NCBI GenBank assembly: GCA_013140605.1
Contig: JABFSL010000035.1
Span: forward strand, 1 to 45,936
Direction: 5' to 3'
From: Anaerolineales bacterium
Lineage (GTDB): Bacteria; Chloroflexota; Anaerolineae; Anaerolineales; Villigracilaceae
DNA: 45,936 bases
The translations under genes were made by a program, and so were the position numbers. The notes below the pieces were generated by a model that searched no databases, was not told where the DNA came from, and saw only the letters and a program-made list of their open reading frames with translations. Shown here piece by piece: positions 33,423-42,751 of this stretch. Position 1 is the stretch's first letter. Every line of letters starts with the position of its first letter.

Positions 33423-33553
33423 GTTGGTTGAGTAGTCCCGCATGATCTTAGCGGGGCGTATCGAAACCAACAAGTTGGATGTAAATCTAAAATTATTTGA
33501 AAACGTGGTGGTCTCGATACGGGCGAGAAAAGCACTCGCCCTACTCGACCACC
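33423..33553. repeat. Palindromic repeat, family B, copy 4 (ilvN/ilvC)
   Basis: Arms TTGGTTGAGTAG and CTACTCGACCACC, inner CGTATCGAAACCA and TGGTCTCGATACGG, each half carrying its own small hairpin (CCCGC/GCGGG and GGGCGAG/CTCGCCC). Confidence 0.9.
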
Positions 33554-33584
33554 GATATTATAAAAAAACAGGAGATTAGGAATC

Positions 33585-34637
33585 ATGGCAAAAATTAATT
33601 TCGGCGGTACGGTTGAAGACGTAGTAACTCGCGACGAGTTTTCACTTGATAAGGCGCGTGAAGTTTTGAAGAATGAAGTTGTGGCTGTTGTCGGGTACGG
33701 CGTTCAAGGGCCCGCCCAGGCAATGAACATGCGCGATAACGGAATCAATGTGATCGTCGGTCAGCGCGAAGGGACCAAGAACTGGGACAAGGCTGTCGCT
33801 GACGGCTGGGTGCCCGGCGAGACTCTCTTCAATGTTGAAGAAGCCGCAGAAAAGGGAACTGTCATTCAATACTTGCTCTCGGATGCGGGTCAGCGCTCCC
33901 AGTGGCCGAAGATCGTTGAATGTCTCAACGAAGGCGACATGTTGTACTTCTCGCATGGCTTCTCCGTCACTTTCAAAGATGATACCGGCGTTGTGCCCCC
34001 TCCGCATGTGGATGTGGCTCTCGTTGCGCCGAAGGGCTCAGGCACAAGCGTGCGCCGCAACTTTTTGGCAGGCAGTGGAATCAACGCCAGCTATGCAGTT
34101 CATCAGGATCACACTGGCCGGGCAAATGAACGCGCGATTGCCTTGGGTATTGCCATCGGTGCGGGATATTTATTCCCGACCACCTTCAAGAATGAAGTGT
34201 ACAGCGACCTGACAGGTGAGCGCGGAGTTTTAATCGGTGCACTCTCTGGCGTGATGGAAGCGCAATACAACGTCCTTCGCAAGCATGGACATTCTCCCAG
34301 TGAAGCCTTCAATGAAACAGTTGAAGAACTCACGCAATCATTAATTCGCCTCGTTGGCGAGAACGGCATGGACTTCATGTATGCCAACTGCTCCACCACC
34401 GCCCAGCGCGGCGCACTGGACTGGCATCCGCGTTTCCGTGATGCGGTTGCACCTGTGTTCGATGATCTATATGAATCCGTTTTGAGCGGCAACGAGGCGC
34501 GCATCACCCTCGAAGCCAACAGCCGCGCGGACTATCGTGAAAAACTTGAAGAGGAATTAGCTGCTTTTCACGACTCTGAAATGTGGCAGGCTGGCGCGGC
34601 GGTACGTTCGTTGAGACCGGAAAACTGGAAGAAGTAG
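33585..34637 (+). CDS. ilvC: Ketol-acid reductoisomerase
   Basis: Isomerises and reduces acetolactate and acetohydroxybutyrate with NAD(P)H and magnesium. The 350-residue product has the nucleotide fold VVAVVGYGVQGPAQAMNMRDNG, LVAPKGSGTSVRRNF, DLTGERGVLIGALSGVMEAQY with metal-binding acids, and MYANCSTTAQRGALDW. The length and sequence resemble the class I form found in Bacteroidetes and fungi more than the approximately 330-residue common bacterial form. GGAG lies upstream of the ATG at 33585. Confidence 0.95.
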   Translation: MAKINFGGTVEDVVTRDEFSLDKAREVLKNEVVAVVGYGVQGPAQAMNMRDNGINVIVGQREGTKNWDKAVADGWVPGETLFNVEEAAEKGTVIQYLLSDAGQRSQWPKIVECLNEGDMLYFSHGFSVTFKDDTGVVPPPHVDVALVAPKGSGTSVRRNFLAGSGINASYAVHQDHTGRANERAIALGIAIGAGYLFPTTFKNEVYSDLTGERGVLIGALSGVMEAQYNVLRKHGHSPSEAFNETVEELTQSLIRLVGENGMDFMYANCSTTAQRGALDWHPRFRDAVAPVFDDLYESVLSGNEARITLEANSRADYREKLEEELAAFHDSEMWQAGAAVRSLRPENWKK

Positions 34638-34639
34638 TC

Positions 34640-34712
34640 ACGCGAAGCGGTCGGCTTGTCGCTAGTCTTGTAGTCAAGAGCGACTACGTGACTAGCCGAC
34701 TAACGACTAGGA
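34640..34712. repeat. GACTAG-rich imperfect inverted repeat between ilvC and leuA
   Basis: Repeated TAGTC/GACTA and GTCGGCTTGTCG / CGACTAACGAC-like pieces form an interrupted dyad (GTCGGCT...AGCCGAC). The unit is unlike families A and B. Confidence 0.65.
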
Positions 34713-34721
34713 GACGATTTT

Positions 34722-36359
34722 ATGAGTAACTATGTAAAAATTTTTGACACTACCTTACGCGATGGCGAACAGTCACCGGGCGCAACAATGACTTCAGCGG
34801 AAAAGCTGGAAGTGGCGCGGTCACTGGCGCGCATGGGCGTGGATATTATCGAAGCTGGATTCCCTGCCGCCTCGCCGGATGATCTTGAAGCTGTCAGACG
34901 AATCGCTGTCGAAGTGGGCAGACCAGCCGCCGGTGAGCCTGATGCGAAAGTCCCCACCATCGCAGGTCTCGCGCGCGCAAATAAATCCGATATTGACAAA
35001 GCTTGGGAAGCCGTCAAAGATGCGCAGAAGCCGCGCATTCATACGTTCCTCGCCACGTCAGCGATCCACATGAAGCATAAGCTGAAGATGGATCCAGAGG
35101 AAGTGGTTCAGCGTGTTTCTGAAATGGTCGCGTACGCGCGCTCACTCTGCGCCGACGTGGAATTCAGCCCAGAAGATGCGGGGCGCTCCGACCCTGAGTT
35201 TTTGTATGTGGTATTGGGAGAAGCGATCAAATCTGGCGCAACCACTTTGAATATTCCCGATACGGTTGGTTACACCACGCCCGACGAATATTTCAAATTG
35301 ATCGACGGTGTTATCAAGCATACGCCCGGTATGCACGATGGCATCACGGTTTCAGTTCATTGCCACGACGATCTTGGTATGGCGACTGCGAATGCGCTGG
35401 CTGGAATTCAAGCAGGCGCGCGTCAGGCTGAAGTGACCATCAATGGCATCGGCGAACGTGCAGGCAACACGTCGCTTGAAGAAGTTGTGATGACGCTCAA
35501 GACTCGTCACCCTGTTTTCAATCTTGAAACGGGAATCGAAACACAGCAGCTTTCGCGCGTTTCAAAACTTGTCAGCAATTACACGGGCATTGTCGTTCAG
35601 CCGAACAAAGCCATCGTTGGCGCGAATGCGTTTGCGCATGAAGCGGGTATTCATCAGGATGGAATGTTGAAGCACCAAACCACGTATGAGATCATGCGCC
35701 CTGAAGATGTGGGCGTGAATCAAACCACATTGGTGATGGGAAAACATTCAGGACGTGCCGCGTTGCGTTCGCGCCTCGCCATCATGGGACATTCACTCGA
35801 TGAAGCCGAACTCGATAAGGCGTTCGCGCGTTTCAAGGAATTGGCTGACCGCAAGAAGGTCATCACAGATGCCGATCTTGAAGCTGTCATCGCTGATGAG
35901 TTCTATCGTCCGCGTGATGTGTTTTATCTCGAAGGCTTGCAGGTCTCGTGCGGCACGCTTGGCATGCCAACGGCAACCGTACGGTTGCGCGGACCAGACC
36001 GCGTTGTTCACAATTTCGCTTCGATGGGCACTGGTCCCGTGGATGCGACTTATAAAGCGATTGATGCCATTGTCAAAACGCCATGCAAGCTATTGGAATT
36101 CAACATCCATGCCATCACTGAAGGCATTGACGCGCTCGGCGAAGTGACTGTCCGCATTCAAAGCGACAGCAGCGATGATACAAAAATGGACGCTCAAAGT
36201 GAACAGGAATATGCGCGCGTTTATGGCGGCCACGGCGCGGACTCGGATATCATCGTCGCAAGCGCGAAGGCGTATATCAACGCGCTCAATAAATTGATCA
36301 TCGCCAAGACCGAAGGCACACAGCCTGTGCCCAATAATTTTGGCGTGATGTTGGGGTAG
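34722..36359 (+). CDS. leuA: 2-isopropylmalate synthase
   Basis: Condenses 2-oxoisovalerate with acetyl-CoA, committing carbon to leucine. The 545-residue product has the catalytic start [51 protein letters not shown] (metal-binding histidines) and [17 protein letters not shown], plus a C-terminal regulatory LeuA dimer domain from about residue 390, so leucine feedback is expected. It is distinguished from the CimA gene at 38831 by sequence and length. AGGAGA lies before the ATG. Confidence 0.95.
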   Translation: MSNYVKIFDTTLRDGEQSPGATMTSAEKLEVARSLARMGVDIIEAGFPAASPDDLEAVRRIAVEVGRPAAGEPDAKVPTIAGLARANKSDIDKAWEAVKDAQKPRIHTFLATSAIHMKHKLKMDPEEVVQRVSEMVAYARSLCADVEFSPEDAGRSDPEFLYVVLGEAIKSGATTLNIPDTVGYTTPDEYFKLIDGVIKHTPGMHDGITVSVHCHDDLGMATANALAGIQAGARQAEVTINGIGERAGNTSLEEVVMTLKTRHPVFNLETGIETQQLSRVSKLVSNYTGIVVQPNKAIVGANAFAHEAGIHQDGMLKHQTTYEIMRPEDVGVNQTTLVMGKHSGRAALRSRLAIMGHSLDEAELDKAFARFKELADRKKVITDADLEAVIADEFYRPRDVFYLEGLQVSCGTLGMPTATVRLRGPDRVVHNFASMGTGPVDATYKAIDAIVKTPCKLLEFNIHAITEGIDALGEVTVRIQSDSSDDTKMDAQSEQEYARVYGGHGADSDIIVASAKAYINALNKLIIAKTEGTQPVPNNFGVMLG

Positions 36360-36368
36360 TTCACGATC

Positions 36369-36401
36369 AGACCTGACAGGTTTTAAAAACCTGTCAGGTC
36401 T
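36369..36401. repeat. 33-bp perfect palindrome between leuA and orf53
   Basis: Sixteen-base arms AGACCTGACAGGTTTT and AAAACCTGTCAGGTCT around one A. The geometry matches the element inside lysK. It could work as a terminator-like hairpin, though genes of the same pathway continue downstream. Confidence 0.92.
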
Positions 36402-36425
36402 CAGAAAGAATAAGGAGAAATTACC

Positions 36426-36587
36426 ATGACCACTCAGAATGAAAATGCCAACTATGACTTTCAATCTTTCGATGCCCATCCTACCGCGCCGATGTACCCT
36501 GCCGGTTGGGATTTGAGCGCGCTTCCTTCCACACCGACAACTGATTCTGCTTCTGATGCAACTGACTCCGCTGAGAGCGAATCCTAA
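36426..36587 (+). CDS. Small acidic protein (53 aa) in the leucine operon, unknown
   Basis: An ATG at 36426 with AAGGAG 8 bases upstream opens a 53-residue frame (MTTQNENANYDFQSFDAHPT...) that ends TDSAESES. The protein is strongly acidic, has no cysteine or lysine, and has a Pro/Ser/Thr-rich, probably disordered C-terminal half. A central APMYPAGWDLSALP segment is the only part likely to be structured or to dock on a partner. It sits between leuA and leuC with 66 and 29 bases of spacing. The strong ribosome site and the position within the operon argue that it is made. No family was recognised. Confidence 0.65.
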   Translation: MTTQNENANYDFQSFDAHPTAPMYPAGWDLSALPSTPTTDSASDATDSAESES

Positions 36588-36616
36588 TCCGCAATCCAAA
36601 ATCGTAAGTAGAAAAT

Positions 36617-38017
36617 ATGCCTAAAACTCTCTTTGACAAAATTTGGGAATCTCATGTTGTTGCAGAACAACCTGAATCTCCCGCCATCCTTTACATTGAC
36701 TTGCACCTCGTGCATGAAGTCACATCCCCGCAAGCCTTCACCGGCCTGCGTCAGCGCGGACTCAAAGTCCGCCGCCCCGACAGAACTCTCGCCACGATGG
36801 ATCATTCCATCCCGACGACTCCGATCGAAGTCCCCATCGCAGATGCCATGGCCGCCGCGCAGATCAAGCAGATGGAAACCAATGCCGCTGAATTCGGGAT
36901 CACATTACACGGCATGACCAGTTCGCACCGCGGCATTGTCCACGTGATCGGCCCCGAACTTGGCCGCACCCAACCCGGTATGACCATCGTCTGCGGCGAC
37001 AGTCACACCGCCACGCATGGCGCATTTGGCGCGCTGGCTTTCGGTATTGGCACATCAGAAGTGGAACACGTCCTCGCGACTCAATGCCTGCTTCAAAATA
37101 AACCGAAGACATACGAAGTCCGCGTGAACGGAACTTTATCCAAAGGCGTTTCAGCCAAGGATATTATCCTTGCTCTTATTGCGAAGATCGGTATCGGTGG
37201 GGGAACGGGACATGTCTTCGAGTTCACAGGCGAAGCCATCCGTGGATTGACGATGGAACAACGCATGACCATCTGCAACATGTCCATTGAAGGCGGCGCG
37301 CGCGCCGGCATGATCGCCCCCGATGAAACGACCTTCGAATATCTCAAAGGCCGCGAGTTTGCCCCGAAAGGCGCGGATTGGGATAAGGCTGTTGCCTATT
37401 GGAAGACCTTGCCCAGTGACGAAGGCGCAACCTATGACAAGTCCATTACCATCGAAGCCTCCGAACTTGAGCCGATGATCACCTACGGTACAAACCCCGG
37501 CATGGGGATGAGAATCACAGATCGTGTTCCAAGTGCCGAGTCATTCACCGAACCTTCACAAAAAGCCGCGTTTGAAAAAGCATTGGCTTACATGGGACTC
37601 GAAGCTGGTCAATCCCTGCTCGGCAAAAAAGTGGATGTGGTCTTCATCGGCTCATGCACCAACTCACGCATCTCTGATCTGCGACTTGCAGCTTCTGTAC
37701 TCAAAGGCAATAAAGTTGCTGATGGTACGCGGGTAATGGTTGTGCCCGGTTCTCAAGATGTTAAGAAACAAGCAGAGCAAGAAGGTTTGGATAAAGTCTT
37801 CAAGGAAGCTGGCGCGGAATGGCGTGAGGCTGGATGCAGTATGTGTATCGCAATGAACGGAGATCAACTTCAGCCCGGTCAATATGCGGTTTCCACAAGC
37901 AACCGCAACTTTGAGGGTCGTCAAGGCAAAGGCGGACGAACATTTTTAGCAAGTCCCGTCACTGCGGCGGCTACAGCTATTTATGGCGTTGTCACCGACC
38001 CGAGGACAATAATTTAA
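36617..38017 (+). CDS. leuC: 3-isopropylmalate dehydratase, large subunit
   Basis: An aconitase-family iron-sulfur enzyme that isomerises isopropylmalate, and citramalate in the CimA route. The 466-residue product starts [15 protein letters not shown], has [32 protein letters not shown] and the cluster cysteines in [15 protein letters not shown] and [12 protein letters not shown]. It pairs with LeuD, encoded 165 bases downstream across a family A repeat. The start has no strong ribosome site (the upstream region is AGTAGAAAAT). Confidence 0.96.
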   Translation: MPKTLFDKIWESHVVAEQPESPAILYIDLHLVHEVTSPQAFTGLRQRGLKVRRPDRTLATMDHSIPTTPIEVPIADAMAAAQIKQMETNAAEFGITLHGMTSSHRGIVHVIGPELGRTQPGMTIVCGDSHTATHGAFGALAFGIGTSEVEHVLATQCLLQNKPKTYEVRVNGTLSKGVSAKDIILALIAKIGIGGGTGHVFEFTGEAIRGLTMEQRMTICNMSIEGGARAGMIAPDETTFEYLKGREFAPKGADWDKAVAYWKTLPSDEGATYDKSITIEASELEPMITYGTNPGMGMRITDRVPSAESFTEPSQKAAFEKALAYMGLEAGQSLLGKKVDVVFIGSCTNSRISDLRLAASVLKGNKVADGTRVMVVPGSQDVKKQAEQEGLDKVFKEAGAEWREAGCSMCIAMNGDQLQPGQYAVSTSNRNFEGRQGKGGRTFLASPVTAAATAIYGVVTDPRTII

Positions 38018-38019
38018 TA

Positions 38020-38141
38020 TGTCGTTGCGAGCGTTCTTAAGCGAAGCAACCCCGTGTTAAATGGATAAATCTCATCGGAGAGAATCCATCACTTAATTGG
38101 AGATTGCTTCGTCGGGAAGAACGCCCTCCTCGCAACGACAT
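38020..38141. repeat. Palindromic repeat, family A, copy 6 (leuC/leuD)
   Basis: The longest copy: arms TGTCGTTGCGAG and CTCGCAACGACA with GAAGCAACCCC and GGAGATTGCTTCG, plus an extra internal stretch (ATGGATAAATCTC...GAGAGAATCCAT). Confidence 0.85.
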
Positions 38142-38182
38142 TCATCAATCGTAAATCCAAAATCGTAAATCGGAAATCAACT

Positions 38183-38764
38183 ATGGCTCAATTCACAACA
38201 TTAACTTCCCGCATACTCCCTCTGCCTGTCAACGACATTGACACAGATCAGATCATCCCCGCGCGCTTTCTCAAAGCGACTGATAAAAAAGGCATGGGCG
38301 ATAATCTCTTTGCCGACTGGCGTTATAACGCCGACGGCTCTCCCAAAGCGGACTTTGTCCTCAACCAACCCAACTCAAAGGGCGCACAAGTTCTATTAGC
38401 CGGAGACAACTTCGGGTGCGGATCGAGCCGAGAACACGCTCCCTGGGCGTTGACCGGTTTCGGATTCAAGGCCGTCATTTCCACATCCTTCGCCGACATC
38501 TTCCGCAATAACTCTTTGAAGAATGGACTCATTCCCATCATCGTGGATGAAGCAACTCACAAGATGTTATTCGATCTCATCGAAGAAGTTCCCAATGCCG
38601 AGGTCACGGTTGACCTTGCTTCGCAGACGCTGATCCTGCCGAACGGTTCCGTGAAATTTCCAATTGACCCATTCAACAAGACCTGTTTGCTCAACGGCGT
38701 GGATGAACTTGGTTACATCCTCGGCTTCGAAAAAGAGATTGCCGCATTTGAAAATAGACCATAG
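38183..38764 (+). CDS. leuD: 3-isopropylmalate dehydratase, small subunit
   Basis: The swivelling-domain partner of LeuC. The 193-residue product has [63 protein letters not shown] and [19 protein letters not shown], all typical of LeuD. Its length is within the normal range. Upstream of the start is a stretch (AATCGTAAATCCAAAATCG) also found before leuC, so both starts follow similar short AT-rich repeats with weak ribosome sites. Confidence 0.95.
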   Translation: MAQFTTLTSRILPLPVNDIDTDQIIPARFLKATDKKGMGDNLFADWRYNADGSPKADFVLNQPNSKGAQVLLAGDNFGCGSSREHAPWALTGFGFKAVISTSFADIFRNNSLKNGLIPIIVDEATHKMLFDLIEEVPNAEVTVDLASQTLILPNGSVKFPIDPFNKTCLLNGVDELGYILGFEKEIAAFENRP

Positions 38765-38828
38765 ACCACAGACGGTGGACGGTGCAATCACAGTCTACGG
38801 TCTATCGTCCACGGTCAGACAAGAGAAC
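38762..38828. repeat. Imperfect repeat between leuD and cimA
   Basis: ATAGACCACAGACGGTGGACGG is mirrored by CTACGGTCTATCGTCCACGG, giving an interrupted dyad. A short related piece (GACCGTGGACAATAGACG) follows ilvE at 42512. Confidence 0.6.
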
Positions 38829-38830
38829 TC

Positions 38831-40387
38831 ATGACACATATAGAGATATACGACACAACCCTCCGCGATGGCACGCAGTCTGAAGGCTTCACGCTTTCAG
38901 CCAACGACAAAGTCCGCGTGGCACAGCATCTTGATGAACTCGGCGTTGCCTTCATCGAAGGCGGCTGGCCTGGCTCGAACCCGAAGGATGTTGAATTCTT
39001 CGAACGCGCGCACGACATGAAATGGAAGAATGCGCTTATCACAGCATTCGGTTCCACCTGCCGAGTCAAAGGCGGCCCTGAAGACGATGCCAACATCAAA
39101 GCCTTGCTTGATTCCAACACACCCGTTTGCACGATCTTTGGCAAGACCTGGACTCTGCACGTCAAGGAAGTTTTGCAAACCACGCCCGAAGATAATCTTC
39201 GCATCATCGAGCAATCGGTTGCGTATCTCAAATCGAACAACAAGCGCGTCATTTATGATGCTGAACATTTCTTCGACGGCTACAAAGCGGATTCATCCTA
39301 TGCGCTCGAAACTTTGCAAGCCGCGATTCGCGGCGGAGCCGAGACGATCGTTTTATGCGATACCAACGGCGGGACATTGCCCTGGGAAGTAGAACGCATC
39401 ATTCGTGACTTGAAGCTGGTCATAAAAACTCCATTCGGGATCCACACCCATAATGACGGCGAGTGTGCCGTGGTCAATTCGTTGACAGCGGTGCGCGAAG
39501 GCGCAATTCAAGTGCAGGGCACGATCAACGGTGTCGGCGAACGCTGCGGCAATGCCAATTTGGTTTCCATTATGGCTGACCTTGAACTTAAGATGGGATA
39601 TGAATGTTTGCCCAAGGGAAATATCAGCAAGTTATATGACCTTTCACATTTCGTCGCGGAAGTTGCCAACATCACACCCGATGAACATTTGCCTTTTGTT
39701 GGCAAATCCGCATTCGCACATAAAGGCGGCGTACACGTTGCAGCGATGAGACGCAGCGCACAATCCTATCAACACATTGAACCTGAACTCGTTGGAAATA
39801 AAATGCGCGTGGTGGTCTCGGACTTGTCGGGGCGCGGCAATTTGCTCAGCAAAGCCGAAGAGCATGGCGTGGAAGTGGACGGTACGGAGGTTGTGCCCAT
39901 TCTCAATGAAATCAAGGAACTCGAAGCGCGCGGCTTTTCTTTTGAAGCAGCCGAGGCATCCGTCACGATCATGCTCAAACGTCAGGAGTATGGATACAAA
40001 CCGCCTTTTGAATTAATTGACTTTTTTGTTAATGTCGAGCATCGTCAGGGGCGTGGCATCTTCGCGGAGGCTATGGTCAAAGTCCGCGTGCAAGGCGAGG
40101 TGCTTCACACCGCCGCTGAAGGCAATGGCCCGGTCAATGCGCTCGACCTTGCACTGCGAAAAGCGCTTGGCGGTTATTATCCGCAAATTATGAATTTTCA
40201 CCTGTCTGATTACAAAGTCCGTATTCTGGATTCAGATCACGGCACCGAAGCCATTACCCGCGTATTGATCGACACGCGTAATACTACCTCCCGCTGGAGC
40301 ACCGTCGGCGCAGGCACGAACATCATCGAAGCCTCATGGCGCGCGCTCGCGGATTCTGTTGAATACGGTTTGATGGTGGCGCATTAA
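38831..40387 (+). CDS. cimA: (R)-citramalate synthase
   Basis: Condenses pyruvate with acetyl-CoA to citramalate, feeding 2-oxobutyrate to isoleucine without threonine deaminase. The 518-residue product has IYDTTLRDGTQSEGFTLSAND, GGWPGSNPKDVEFFERA, LCDTNGGTLPWEVERI, FGIHTHNDGECAVVNSL and NGVGERCGNANLVS, which are the hallmarks of the long CimA type rather than LeuA. The C-terminal regulatory domain (from about residue 390) is present. No ilvA gene occurs in this window, so this is the only visible source of 2-oxobutyrate here. LeuC, LeuD and LeuB next to it can complete the route. Confidence 0.93.
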   Translation: MTHIEIYDTTLRDGTQSEGFTLSANDKVRVAQHLDELGVAFIEGGWPGSNPKDVEFFERAHDMKWKNALITAFGSTCRVKGGPEDDANIKALLDSNTPVCTIFGKTWTLHVKEVLQTTPEDNLRIIEQSVAYLKSNNKRVIYDAEHFFDGYKADSSYALETLQAAIRGGAETIVLCDTNGGTLPWEVERIIRDLKLVIKTPFGIHTHNDGECAVVNSLTAVREGAIQVQGTINGVGERCGNANLVSIMADLELKMGYECLPKGNISKLYDLSHFVAEVANITPDEHLPFVGKSAFAHKGGVHVAAMRRSAQSYQHIEPELVGNKMRVVVSDLSGRGNLLSKAEEHGVEVDGTEVVPILNEIKELEARGFSFEAAEASVTIMLKRQEYGYKPPFELIDFFVNVEHRQGRGIFAEAMVKVRVQGEVLHTAAEGNGPVNALDLALRKALGGYYPQIMNFHLSDYKVRILDSDHGTEAITRVLIDTRNTTSRWSTVGAGTNIIEASWRALADSVEYGLMVAH

Positions 40388-40399
40388 TTTAATTTTTTC

Positions 40400-40499
40400 C
40401 GTCATTGCGAGGGCGGTGTTTTTCCGCCCGAAGCAATCCCCAACACAATGGCTGAGATTGCTTCGTCGCGAAGAGCAAGGGCGCTCCTCGCAATGACGA
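40400..40499. repeat. Palindromic repeat, family A, copy 7 (cimA/leuB)
   Basis: Arms CGTCATTGCGAGG and CCTCGCAATGACG with GAAGCAATCCCC and GAGATTGCTTCG inside. Confidence 0.9.
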
Positions 40500-40510
40500 A
40501 AAGGATATTT

Positions 40511-41569
40511 ATGAAATATAACATTACCCTCCTCCCCGGCGACGGCATCGGACCTGAAGTGGTCGGTGAAGCCGTGCGCGTGCTGGACTTTATTGCCAGT
40601 AAATATAATCACACTTTCGAATACAAAGAACGCCTGATGGGCGGATGTTCGATTGACGCATACGGTTCATCTTTGACCGATGAAACTCTCGCCGATTGCC
40701 AATCTGCGGATGCGGTTTTGCTTGGCGCAGTGGGCGGCCCGAAATGGGATGACCCGACAGCCAAAGACCGCCCCGAACGCGGACTGCTTGCTTTGCGCAA
40801 AGGTCTAGGCGTGTTCGCAAATCTGCGCCCTGTCAAAGTCCATCCTGCGCTGATGGAATGGTCACCGCTCAAGCCAGAGAAATTGCAAGGCGTGGATATT
40901 CTCGTCGTGCGCGAGCTCACGGGCGGACTGTACTTCGGCTGGCCCAAGGGGCGCGATATCAAAGACGGGCGCGAGCGTGCTGTCGATACGCTTGAATATT
41001 ATGATTATGAAATCCGCCGAGTGATGGAACTGGCATTCAAGTTGGCGAAAGGCCGCAAGAAGAAAGTCACCTCTGTGGACAAAGCCAACGTGTTAGAGTC
41101 GTCGCGGCTGTGGCGTCAGATCGCAACCAAAGTCGGCGCGGAGAATCCTGACGTGGAACTTGACCACATGTTAGTAGATACCGCGTCCATGCGGCTGATC
41201 ACTGGTCCCGCGTGGATGGATGTGGTGGTCACTGAGAATATGTTCGGCGATATCCTCACGGACGAGGCGTCGGTCTTGGCAGGATCAATGGGGATGCTGC
41301 CTTCTGCCAGTTTGGGCGAATCCACTGTCGGCTTGTATGAACCGATTCACGGGTCCGCACCCGATATCGCAGGCAAGGGAATCGCAAATCCGATTGGCAC
41401 GATTCTTTCATCTGCAATGTTATTACGTCATTCATTGAAATTGGAAGTTGAAGCCGCAGCTATTGAAAAAGCAGTCGAGCAGACAATCACCGAAGGCGCA
41501 CGCACTGCGGATATCGGTGGCAAGTTAACGACCCGTCAAATGGCGGATGAAATTATAAAAAGGATGTAA
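40511..41569 (+). CDS. leuB: 3-isopropylmalate dehydrogenase
   Basis: Oxidatively decarboxylates 3-isopropylmalate, and the methylmalate of the citramalate route. The 352-residue product begins [14 protein letters not shown], has [77 protein letters not shown] and [18 protein letters not shown]. The ATG at 40511 is chosen for AAAGGA upstream and the normal family start; a longer frame runs into the family A repeat. The ilvE gene starts 12 bases after its stop. Confidence 0.96.
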   Translation: MKYNITLLPGDGIGPEVVGEAVRVLDFIASKYNHTFEYKERLMGGCSIDAYGSSLTDETLADCQSADAVLLGAVGGPKWDDPTAKDRPERGLLALRKGLGVFANLRPVKVHPALMEWSPLKPEKLQGVDILVVRELTGGLYFGWPKGRDIKDGRERAVDTLEYYDYEIRRVMELAFKLAKGRKKKVTSVDKANVLESSRLWRQIATKVGAENPDVELDHMLVDTASMRLITGPAWMDVVVTENMFGDILTDEASVLAGSMGMLPSASLGESTVGLYEPIHGSAPDIAGKGIANPIGTILSSAMLLRHSLKLEVEAAAIEKAVEQTITEGARTADIGGKLTTRQMADEIIKRM

Positions 41570-41581
41570 GGAGAAATCATC

Positions 41582-42502
41582 ATGGGAATGGAATCGAAAT
41601 TTGTGTGGATGAACGGCGAACTTGTGCCGTTCGAAAAAGCGACCATGCACGTGCTTACCCCCGCCATTCATTACGGCGCGGCTGTGTTCGAAGGCGTTCG
41701 CGCGTATGATACGCCGAAGGGACCTGCTGTCTTTCGCCTGACGGATCATGCTGAACGTCTGTTGGATTCAGCGCGCGTCTTTGGTTTCCGCAATTTGCCG
41801 TGGACAACGGAAGATGTTGTGAAGGCGATCAAAGACACAGTGAGAGCCAATGGGTTCAAGGACTGCTATATTCGACCGCTTTTGTATTTGGATGGCGGCG
41901 GCTGGAACTTGAACGTGGACAACGGCAAACCGTCGCTGGCGATCGCTACATGGGAATGGGGTAACTACCTCGGCGAAGAAGCGATGGCGAAAGGCATTCG
42001 CGCCAACATCTCATCGTTCACGCGTCATCACCCGAACGTGTTGATGACCAAAGCCAAAGTGTCGGGCAACTATGCAAATAGTTTCCTCGCCAAGACCGAG
42101 TCTGAACGGTTGGGTTTCCAGGAAGCCATCATGCTCGATCCACAGGGTTACGTGGCTGAATGCACAGGCGAGAATCTATTCATGGTGCGTCATGGCAAGA
42201 TCATCACGCCGTCCACTGCGCCAGTGTTGGAAGGCGTGACCCGCCATTCCATTCATACAATTGCAAAAGATTTGGGCTTCCGCATTTTGGAACAGTCGAT
42301 CTCACGTGACCAGCTTTACATCGCGGATGAAGTCTTCGTCTGCGGCACCGCTGCCGAGTGTATTGGTCTGAGCGAAATTGATTTCCGTACCATTGGTGAC
42401 GGGAAGACTGGCCCCACGACAAGAAAGATCCAGAATATTTACCATGATGCCATTCGCGGAAAACTTCCGAAGTATGAGTCGTGGTGCGAGTACGTGGGGT
42501 AA
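41582..42502 (+). CDS. ilvE: Branched-chain amino acid aminotransferase
   Basis: The last shared step: a class IV PLP aminotransferase making valine, leucine and isoleucine. The 306-residue product has the start VWMNGELVPFEKATMHVLTPAIHYGAAVFEGVRAY, the PLP lysine in MTKAKVSGNYANSFLAKTE, ECTGENLFMVRHGKIITPS and ADEVFVCGTAAECIGLSEID. AAGGAG precedes the ATG. It is the last gene of the operon, and a strong terminator follows at 42531-42571. Confidence 0.96.
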   Translation: MGMESKFVWMNGELVPFEKATMHVLTPAIHYGAAVFEGVRAYDTPKGPAVFRLTDHAERLLDSARVFGFRNLPWTTEDVVKAIKDTVRANGFKDCYIRPLLYLDGGGWNLNVDNGKPSLAIATWEWGNYLGEEAMAKGIRANISSFTRHHPNVLMTKAKVSGNYANSFLAKTESERLGFQEAIMLDPQGYVAECTGENLFMVRHGKIITPSTAPVLEGVTRHSIHTIAKDLGFRILEQSISRDQLYIADEVFVCGTAAECIGLSEIDFRTIGDGKTGPTTRKIQNIYHDAIRGKLPKYESWCEYVG

Positions 42503-42530
42503 TTTGACGATTGACCGTGGACAATAGACG

Positions 42531-42571
42531 CAACAAAACAGGCACATCCATGTGACGTGCCTGTTTTGTTG
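42531..42571 (+). terminator. Terminator of the branched-chain operon
   Basis: CAACAAAACAGGCAC (42531-42545) pairs with GTGCCTGTTTTGTTG (42557-42571), a perfect 15-bp stem whose T-rich 3' arm provides the release sequence. Confidence 0.9.
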
Positions 42572-42600
42572 TATGCTAAGAGGGCGTCAAAGAATTCGGA

Positions 42601-42686
42601 GCGCAGACTTCAGTCCACACTGCTAAGCAGATTGAAGTCTGCGCTTCAATATAAACACCGACGCGCCGGGAGGTGCGCTTTTTTAT
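42601..42686 (+). promoter_or_regulatory. Structured leader region upstream of the P-loop ATPase gene
   Basis: A perfect 12-bp stem, GCGCAGACTTCA (42601-42612) with TGAAGTCTGCGC (42633-42644), is followed by a second hairpin, CGCGCC/GGTGCG (42662-42677), and CTTTTTTAT, which looks like an intrinsic terminator. No leader ORF with a codon run was found. A TATAAT box at 42706-42711 may be the actual promoter of the next gene. Confidence 0.5.
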
Positions 42687-42751
42687 ATAGCCATTTTGTT
42701 TGTTGTATAATTTCCCAAAGAGTGTAAAATGCGAAGGAGAGGATATACCAG

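Noticed and set aside
36369-36401. The palindrome after leuA as the end of the operon
   Set aside because: It has no T run beyond its own arm, matches an element inside lysK, and pathway genes with short spacing follow it.
34722-40387. leuA and cimA read as homocitrate synthase and thus part of a lysine LysW pathway
   Set aside because: Sequence motifs fit LeuA and long-type CimA, and both lie in the branched-chain operon. No homoaconitase-type partner set is near the LysW genes.
42601-42686. A fourth leader-peptide attenuator before the P-loop ATPase
   Set aside because: No short frame with a run of one amino acid's codons is present, and the promoter does not match the other three leaders.
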